Positions 5,820 through 9,723 of a stretch of DNA of 9,723 bases are shown in pieces. The stretch's first letter is position 1; each line of letters starts with the position of its first letter. The translations under genes were made by a program, and so were the position numbers. Below the pieces are notes generated by a model. That model saw only the letters and a list, made by a program, of their open reading frames with translations, did no database searches and was not told the origin of the DNA. Origin of the DNA: Bacteroidota bacterium (GTDB taxonomy: Bacteria; Bacteroidota; Bacteroidia; Chitinophagales; Chitinophagaceae); the NCBI GenBank assembly GCA_023429365.1, contig JAEYVW010000298.1, positions 1 to 9,723 on the forward strand, in the 5' to 3' direction.

Positions 5820-6182
5820 ATGAACGCAAAGGTTAAATCGACAAGAAGGCAAAACATCAGGTACCGCATTCGCAGGAAGATCGGCGCCGGCACGGCTGAA
5901 AAGCCAAGGTTGTCTGTTTTCAGAAGCAACACGGATATCTATGTTCAGCTGATCGACGATCAGAATGGGCAGACACTGGCAGCTGCATCATCGAAAGACA
6001 AAGCTATCGCCTCGCAAAAAGTCAATAAAGTTGAAAAGAGCAAACTGGTGGGTGAAGCTATCGCCAGGAAAGCTTCCGAGCTGGGCATTAAAAATGTAAC
6101 CTTTGACCGTGGTGGTTATTTATACCATGGCCGTGTAAAATCAGTTGCTGACGGCGCCAGGGAAGGTGGTTTGCAGTTCTAA
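5820..6182 (+). CDS. rplR: 50S ribosomal protein L18
   Basis: L18 binds 5S rRNA in the central protuberance together with L5. The product is 120 residues (E. coli 117). The basic N-terminal arm has [15 protein letters not shown] (7-21). The core follows with [21 protein letters not shown] (27-47) and LAAASSKDK, and the C-terminal motif [24 protein letters not shown] is characteristic. The ATG at 5820 follows an A-rich leader ending GAAAGAAA; a Shine-Dalgarno-like purine run is present but consists mainly of A. A 50-base spacer leads to rpsE. Confidence 0.97.
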   Translation: MNAKVKSTRRQNIRYRIRRKIGAGTAEKPRLSVFRSNTDIYVQLIDDQNGQTLAAASSKDKAIASQKVNKVEKSKLVGEAIARKASELGIKNVTFDRGGYLYHGRVKSVADGAREGGLQF

Positions 6183-6232
6183 TTTCAAAATCCAACCTGG
6201 TTCAGTCCGGGTTCAAATTTCAAATTGAAATA
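6183..6232. repeat. Compact inverted-repeat spacer (rplR-rpsE)
   Basis: AACCTGG (6194-6200) pairs fully with CCGGGTT (6207-6213) if one T-G pair is allowed, around a 6-base loop TTCAGT. On the left it is flanked by TTTCAAAA and on the right by GTTCAAA and TTTCAAA, short units like those in neighbouring spacers. TTTCAAATTGAAA just before the ATG is a dyad. The spacer looks like a reduced member of the repeat spacers, with no room for a promoter. Confidence 0.45.
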
Positions 6233-6751
6233 ATGTCAAAAGTAAATTTAAACAGGGTAAAAGCCGGTGATCTCGAGTTAAAAGATAAAGTGGTTTCGAT
6301 CAACCGCGTGGTTAAAACAACCAAGGGTGGCCGTGCCTTCAGTTTCTCTGCTTTGGTGGTAGTAGGCAATGGCGCCGGTGTGGTTGGCCATGGTCTTGGT
6401 AAAGCCAAGGAAGTACAGGAAGCCATTACGAAAGGAATTGAGGATGCTAAGAAAAACCTCATCAAGGTTCCGGTTATGCATGGCACTGTACCACACGATC
6501 AGTGGGCAAAAGAAGGCGCTGCTAAAGTGATGATCAAACCCGCCGCTCAAGGTACTGGTGTAATTGCCGGAGGTTCTATGCGTGCTGTACTGGAAAGCGC
6601 CGGTATCACCGACGTTCTTGCCAAATCACTCGGCTCTGCTAACCCGCACAATGTGATCAAGGCAACCTTCAAAGCGTTGGCCATGCTGCGTGAGCCCATA
6701 ACGGTAGCAAAGACCCGTTCGCTGGGTTTGAAGAAAGTATTTAATGGATAA
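6233..6751 (+). CDS. rpsE: 30S ribosomal protein S5
   Basis: S5 lies on the solvent side of the 30S neck; it contributes to decoding accuracy and, with S3 and S4, to the mRNA entry tunnel. The product is 172 residues (E. coli 167). The N-terminal dsRNA-binding-like fold includes [20 protein letters not shown] (26-45), the loop where spectinomycin-resistance changes map in other bacteria; the residues look ordinary. [17 protein letters not shown] follows. The C-terminal domain has [19 protein letters not shown] and [15 protein letters not shown]. The ATG at 6233 follows CAAATTGAAATA. Confidence 0.97.
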   Translation: MSKVNLNRVKAGDLELKDKVVSINRVVKTTKGGRAFSFSALVVVGNGAGVVGHGLGKAKEVQEAITKGIEDAKKNLIKVPVMHGTVPHDQWAKEGAAKVMIKPAAQGTGVIAGGSMRAVLESAGITDVLAKSLGSANPHNVIKATFKALAMLREPITVAKTRSLGLKKVFNG

Positions 6752-6838
6752 GGGACCCTGGTGTTTGAAAGTTTAAAGTTGTTTCGATCATCGGAATTCA
6801 AACCTTAAACCCAAACCTGACCCTAAACTTTTCAACAC
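6752..6838. repeat. Inverted-repeat spacer with alternative pairings (rpsE-rpmD)
   Basis: GTTTAAAGTT (6771-6780) pairs with AACCTTAAAC (6801-6810) with one mismatch. Inside it TTTCGA (6782-6787) pairs with TCGGAA (6791-6796) around a 3-base loop. GTGTTTGAAAGTTTAAAG (6761-6778) can instead pair with the minus-strand reading of 6821-6838, with 14 of 18 matching, which would use the same bases. The right half (about 6800-6828) is in heptamer steps such as AAACCTT and AAACCCA. The array ends at the rpmD ATG. Confidence 0.5.
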
Positions 6839-7018
6839 ATGAAAAAGATCAAGATAACATTAGTAAAAAGCCCGATCGACAGGCCTGAGCGTCAAAAGCT
6901 GACCCTGAAAGCTTTGGGTTTGAATAAAACAAACGCTTCCAAAGAAGTAGAAGCCACCCCACAGGTATTGGGTATGGTACGTAAGGTAGAGCACCTGGTG
7001 AAGGTGGAGGAAGCATAA
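6839..7018 (+). CDS. rpmD: 50S ribosomal protein L30
   Basis: L30 is a small protein of the 50S subunit found in many but not all bacteria. This short gene encodes 59 residues, the same length as in E. coli. The sequence starts MKKIKITLVKSPIDRPERQK, continues LTLKALGLNKTNASKEVE and ends PQVLGMVRKVEHLVKVEEA. The order KSPI, a basic LTLKALGL helix start, then GMVxKVxHLVKVEE is the L30 pattern. It sits between rpsE and rplO as in the canonical spc order. The ATG is preceded by TTTTCAACAC, one of the less A-rich leaders here. Confidence 0.95.
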   Translation: MKKIKITLVKSPIDRPERQKLTLKALGLNKTNASKEVEATPQVLGMVRKVEHLVKVEEA

Positions 7019-7098
7019 TAATGAGGTAATTAGAAAATGTGGAAATGTGAAAATGCAAGGATCTTATTTCCACATTTGCCACATTCTCACATTTTCAC
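7019..7098. repeat. Octamer inverted-repeat array (rpmD-rplO)
   Basis: The left part has 8-bp units AAATGTGG (7035), AAATGTGA (7043) and AAATGCAA (7051). The right part has the inverse units ATTTCCAC (7066), a 9-base ATTTGCCAC (7074), ATTCTCAC (7083) and ATTTTCAC (7091). The two sides can form an AT-rich hairpin in several registers. The units match those before rpsC (774-789), so the two spacers, more than 6 kb apart, share one repeat type. It starts soon after the rpmD stop. Confidence 0.7.
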
Positions 7099-7107
7099 AT
7101 TAATAAA

Positions 7108-7143
7108 AGCGAGCCCCGCATCTCCAACAGCTTTCGGGGCGCT
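7108..7143 (+). other. GC-rich hairpin before rplO
   Basis: GCCCCG (7113-7118) pairs with CGGGGC (7135-7140) around a 16-base loop. Outside a 2-base bulge (GA at 7111-7112), AGC (7108-7110) pairs with GCT (7141-7143). It is the strongest GC hairpin in the inter-gene DNA apart from the terminator after secY. The downstream sequence is GAGTAAAAAATAAAAGC, which is A-rich instead of T-rich, so it is not an intrinsic terminator on the + strand. It lies 20 bases before the rplO ATG and may mark RNA processing or regulation, which is inference. Confidence 0.45.
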
Positions 7144-7163
7144 GAGTAAAAAATAAAAGCAAA

Positions 7164-7613
7164 ATGAAACTACACGAATTAAGACCTGCAAAAGGCGCAA
7201 CACACAAAGACAAAAGAATTGGACGTGGTGATGGTTCAGGCCATGGTGGTACTTCTACAAAAGGTACTAAAGGTGGACAAAGCCGCGCAGGTTATAAAAG
7301 GAAAATGGGCCATGAAGGCGGACAGATGCCTATCCAGCGCCGTATTCCAAAACGCGGATTTAAAAACCCTCACCGTGTTGAATACACTGTCCTCAACCTG
7401 GGACAAATCGAACAACTGGCTGAAAAATACAATATCACTGAATTCAACCTCGAAAACCTGTACGTAAACGGGTTGATAGGTCAGAATGAGAAAGTGAAAA
7501 TCCTGGGCAATGGCGAGTTGAAGAACAAATTCAGTTTCAAGGTGAATGCCGTGAGCGAAAAGGCAAAAGCGGCTATCGAAGCGGCTGGCGGTACCATTGA
7601 AATTGTTAAGTAA
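7164..7613 (+). CDS. rplO: 50S ribosomal protein L15
   Basis: L15 reaches deep into the 50S subunit and assembles late, contacting domains II and V of 23S rRNA. The product is 149 residues (E. coli 144). The N-terminal extended part is Gly/Lys/Arg-rich: RIGRGDGSGHGGTSTKGTKG (18-37), QSRAGYKRKMGHEGGQMPIQ (39-58) and RRIPKRGFKN. The globular C-terminal domain runs from VEYTVLNLGQIEQLAEKY to AIEAAGGTIEIVK. The GDGSGHGGTSTKG form resembles L15 of Bacteroidota. The ATG at 7164 follows AAAAAATAAAAGCAAA. Confidence 0.97.
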   Translation: MKLHELRPAKGATHKDKRIGRGDGSGHGGTSTKGTKGGQSRAGYKRKMGHEGGQMPIQRRIPKRGFKNPHRVEYTVLNLGQIEQLAEKYNITEFNLENLYVNGLIGQNEKVKILGNGELKNKFSFKVNAVSEKAKAAIEAAGGTIEIVK

Positions 7614-7628
7614 ATTTTACTAAATTGC

Positions 7629-7659
7629 AAGGCGCTAAAATAAAATTGGCGTCTTTTTG
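7629..7659 (+). terminator. Weak terminator or attenuator, rplO-secY
   Basis: AAGGCGC (7629-7635) pairs with GCGTCTT (7649-7655) over 7 positions with one G-U pair, around an A-rich 13-base loop. The stem is followed directly by TTTG, so the T-run (7654-7658) partly belongs to the stem. It starts 15 bases after the rplO stop. The shape is that of an intrinsic terminator, but the stem is short and the loop large, so partial termination that lowers secY expression relative to the ribosomal genes is more likely than a full stop. Confidence 0.4.
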
Positions 7660-7689
7660 TCATAGGGCCCATAAATCTGTTTAACTCCC

Positions 7690-9021
7690 GTGAAGAAATT
7701 AATTCAAACGCTTAAGAACATCTGGGGTATAGAGGAACTAAGAAGTAAGATACTTTTTACACTGTTGCTCATTACAATCTATCGCATAGGTTCTCACATT
7801 GTATTACCCGGTATCGATCCGGTAAAACTGGAACTGGGTGCAGGTGAAGGCAACGGTATTCTCGACCTGATCAATACATTCGCCGGTGGTGCCTTTAACA
7901 TGGCTTCGATCTTTGCCCTCGGGATCATGCCTTATATCTCTGCTTCGATCTTTATGCAGCTGATGACTGTACTGGTTCCCAAGTTTCAAAAAATGCAAAA
8001 AGAAGGTGACAGCGGTCGCAAAAAGATCAATCAATACACCCGTTACCTGACCGTATTGGTAACGCTGGTGCAGGCTTCTGCTTATATCGGTTACCTGTAT
8101 CAGACTTCTTCAGGCGCGATCATCACCGCATTTGAACCTTATTTCAAATACTCGACCGTTATCATTCTTACGGCAGGTACTTTGTTTGTAATGTGGATGG
8201 GTGAAAAGATCACTGATAAGGGTCTTGGTAATGGTGTATCGCTGATCATCATGATCGGTATCCTTGCCCGCTTACCACAGTCCTTTACACAGGAGTTGGT
8301 AGCCAAGTCAACACGTACCGGTTCCATCCTGATCTTTATCGTTGAAATAGCAATCCTGATCGCGATCATCCTCGGATGTATCCTGTTGATCCAGGGTGTA
8401 CGTAAAGTGCCTGTGAATTACGCAAAGCAAATTGTAGGTAACAGGCAGTTTGGCGGAGCACGTCAGTTCCTCCCGCTGAAGGTAAACAGCTCTGGGGTAA
8501 TGCCGATCATCTTTGCGCAGGCGATCATGTTCCTGCCAACTTTGATCACACTCGGTAGCAAGGAGCCAAACGAACTTTCAAGAATGTTTACCGACCCACA
8601 GAATGGATTCTACATGCTGATCTATTCAGTGGTAGTGATCGGTTTTACTTTCCTGTACACCGCGTTGATATTTAATCCCAAGCAGATCGCAGATAACCTG
8701 AAGCAGAATAATGGATTCATCCCTGGTGTGAAACCTGGTCAGCCTACTGCGGATTATATTGGCAGTGTGATGGATAAGATCACGTTCCCCGGCGCTATCC
8801 TGTTGGCATTTGTTGGTATTCTACCTGGTATCGCCCAGCGCCTCGGTGTTACTCAGGGCTTCTCTACTTTCTTCGGTGGTACTTCACTGCTGATCATGGT
8901 AGGGGTGGTACTGGATACTCTCCAGCAAATCGAAACCCAATTGCTCATGCGCCAGTACGACGGTCTTATGAAGAGTGGTCGTATCCAGGGCAGGCAGACT
9001 ACTTCAGCCGTACAGTATTAA
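7690..9021 (+). CDS. secY: Protein translocase channel subunit SecY
   Basis: SecY is the pore of the SecYEG channel in the inner membrane, moving proteins across with SecA or inserting them with translating ribosomes. The 443 residues equal the E. coli length. Ten membrane segments fit: about 21-37, 74-95, 118-137, 154-171, 181-198, 213-235, 268-288, 308-328, 366-383 and 395-413. The plug region lies near 58-70 (LDLINTFAGGAFN). The C4 loop has RKVPVNYAKQ (238-247), and the C5 loop has FNPKQIADNLKQNNGFIPG then VKPG (328-350). Lys348 stands where E. coli has Arg357. The start is GTG at 7690, giving MKKLIQTLKNIWGIEELRSK, the usual SecY beginning; no closer ATG fits. Confidence 0.97.
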   Translation: MKKLIQTLKNIWGIEELRSKILFTLLLITIYRIGSHIVLPGIDPVKLELGAGEGNGILDLINTFAGGAFNMASIFALGIMPYISASIFMQLMTVLVPKFQKMQKEGDSGRKKINQYTRYLTVLVTLVQASAYIGYLYQTSSGAIITAFEPYFKYSTVIILTAGTLFVMWMGEKITDKGLGNGVSLIIMIGILARLPQSFTQELVAKSTRTGSILIFIVEIAILIAIILGCILLIQGVRKVPVNYAKQIVGNRQFGGARQFLPLKVNSSGVMPIIFAQAIMFLPTLITLGSKEPNELSRMFTDPQNGFYMLIYSVVVIGFTFLYTALIFNPKQIADNLKQNNGFIPGVKPGQPTADYIGSVMDKITFPGAILLAFVGILPGIAQRLGVTQGFSTFFGGTSLLIMVGVVLDTLQQIETQLLMRQYDGLMKSGRIQGRQTTSAVQY

Positions 9022-9041
9022 TTAAAAGATTAATGATAAGT

Positions 9042-9077
9042 AAAACCCGGCGATCTCACTTGCCGGGTTTTGTTTTT
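9042..9077 (+). terminator. Strong intrinsic terminator after secY
   Basis: AAAACCCGGC (9042-9051) and GCCGGGTTTT (9062-9071) form a perfect 10-bp stem with a 10-base loop, followed by GTTTTT. The GC-rich core plus T-tract is a textbook rho-independent terminator on the + strand, beginning 20 bases after the secY stop. The flanking A and T runs make it partly symmetric, but no gene on the minus strand is nearby. It should end most transcripts of the ribosomal-secY unit here. Confidence 0.85.
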
Positions 9078-9090
9078 ATTAGGATATTTG
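9060..9090 (+). promoter_or_regulatory. Possible Bacteroidota-type promoter for map
   Basis: The known Bacteroidota promoter pattern is TTG, 17-23 bases, then TAnnTTTG. Here TTG (9060-9062), a 20-base gap and GATATTTG (9083-9090) match except for the first base of the -7 box. Transcription would begin only about a base or two before the map ATG, giving an almost leaderless mRNA, and the -33 box would lie inside the terminator stem. A separate promoter is expected after such a strong terminator, but this match is weak and could be chance. Confidence 0.25.
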
Positions 9091-9094
9091 CAAT

Positions 9095-9723
9095 ATGATA
9101 ATTATCAAAACAGACGAACAAATTGAGTTGATGCGGAAAAGCGCTTTGCTGGTCAGCAAAACCCTGTCTGAGATCGCCAAGATCCTAAAGCCAGGGGTGA
9201 CCACTAAGGCGCTGGATAAAACGATCGGTGAATACATTCTCGACCACAGGGCTATTCCTTCCTTTCTACATTATAATGGTTATCCATTCAATTCATGCAT
9301 TTCCGTCAACGACGTGGTAGTGCATGGCTTTCCTAACGAGAATGAGTTGCGTGAAGGGGATATTGTGTCGATTGATGTAGGTGTTGTTCTCGACGGCTGG
9401 CATGGAGATCATGCTTACACATTTGCCATTGGCGATCCGGGTAAAGAAATAATGGACCTGATCACACACACAAAGGAATCTTTATATAAAGGCATCGAAA
9501 AGGCCGTTGCCGGCAACCGGATCGGCGATATTTCAGGCGCTATACAGGATCATACCGAGAAGAAATATGGTTATGGAGTCGTAAGGGAACTGGTGGGTCA
9601 CGGCCTTGGAAAAAGTATGCATGAGGATCCGCAGGTACCCAATTATGGTAAAAAAGGCAATGGCCCCAAGCTCAGGGAGGGTATGGTACTCGCCATTGAA
9701 CCCATGATCAATCTTGGCAAGAA
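9095..9723 (+). CDS. map: Methionine aminopeptidase type I (partial, 3' end cut)
   Basis: This enzyme removes the initiator methionine from new proteins, using a two-metal site. The window holds 209 codons and ends before the stop; the family is about 250-265 residues, so roughly the last fifth is missing. Four of the five metal ligands are visible by alignment to E. coli: Asp94 (SIDVG), Asp105 (GDHAYTF), His169 (VGHGLG) and Glu202 (AIEPM). The fifth, E. coli Glu235, lies beyond the window. His77 in VVVHGFP and His176 in MHEDPQV match the catalytic-site histidines. There is no N-terminal zinc-finger extension, so it is the short type Ia form. The ATG at 9095 follows ATTTGCAAT. The strong terminator after secY suggests separate transcription. 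Confidence 0.95.
   Translation, partial: MIIIKTDEQIELMRKSALLVSKTLSEIAKILKPGVTTKALDKTIGEYILDHRAIPSFLHYNGYPFNSCISVNDVVVHGFPNENELREGDIVSIDVGVVLDGWHGDHAYTFAIGDPGKEIMDLITHTKESLYKGIEKAVAGNRIGDISGAIQDHTEKKYGYGVVRELVGHGLGKSMHEDPQVPNYGKKGNGPKLREGMVLAIEPMINLGK

Noticed and set aside
6800..6838. Telomere-like TTTAGGG heptamers on the minus strand
   Set aside because: Only one exact unit occurs in a drifting heptamer array inside an operon; the resemblance is chance.
7108..7143. Intrinsic terminator between rpmD and rplO
   Set aside because: The stem is good, but A-rich sequence follows instead of a T-tract, and rplO must be expressed with its neighbours.

Overview
The window is a stretch of bacterial chromosome carrying the distal S10, spc and secY part of the large ribosomal-protein gene cluster, all on the + strand. 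The order is rpsS, rplV, rpsC, rplP, rpmC, rpsQ, rplN, rplX, rplE, rpsN, rpsH, rplF, rplR, rpsE, rpmD, rplO, secY and the start of map (cut by the window end). Every protein is full length and intact. No RNA gene, insertion sequence, CRISPR array or phage gene is visible, and no gene-free stretch exceeds 145 bases.

The organism is probably a member of the Bacteroidota, and Chitinophagaceae-like is my best guess. None of the starts that can be judged has a convincing Shine-Dalgarno sequence; most instead follow an A-rich leader. The L15, L24, S14 and SecY sequences also have the look of that phylum. This is inference from sequence character, not from a search.

The genes work as a unit. The sixteen ribosomal proteins go into the 30S subunit (S19, S3, S17, S14, S8, S5) and the 50S subunit (L22, L16, L29, L14, L24, L5, L6, L18, L30, L15). 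SecY forms the membrane channel through which ribosomes export proteins. Methionine aminopeptidase trims the first methionine from new chains. A strong intrinsic terminator lies between secY and map, and a weaker terminator-like hairpin lies between rplO and secY.

The unusual part is the DNA between the genes. Spacers in this cluster are commonly short, but here eight of them are 86 to 145 bases long. Most are filled from near the stop codon to near the next start codon by short tandem units of exactly 7 or 8 bp. In the clearest cases the units return as an inverted copy, so the spacer RNA could fold into a long imperfect hairpin. Three spacers (rpsC-rplP, rpsQ-rplN, rplN-rplX) carry the same element: about 35-bp arms made of five AGCTACG-like heptamers around an A-rich loop with a shared AGTTTCATTGCTA-type core. 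Other heptamer families lie in rpsS-rplV and rpsN-rpsH. An AT-rich octamer family (ATTTTCAC / ATTTTCAA) lies in rplV-rpsC, rpsH-rplF, rplF-rplR and rpmD-rplO. I regard this phased-unit, stop-to-start spacer architecture as the candidate undescribed feature of the window.
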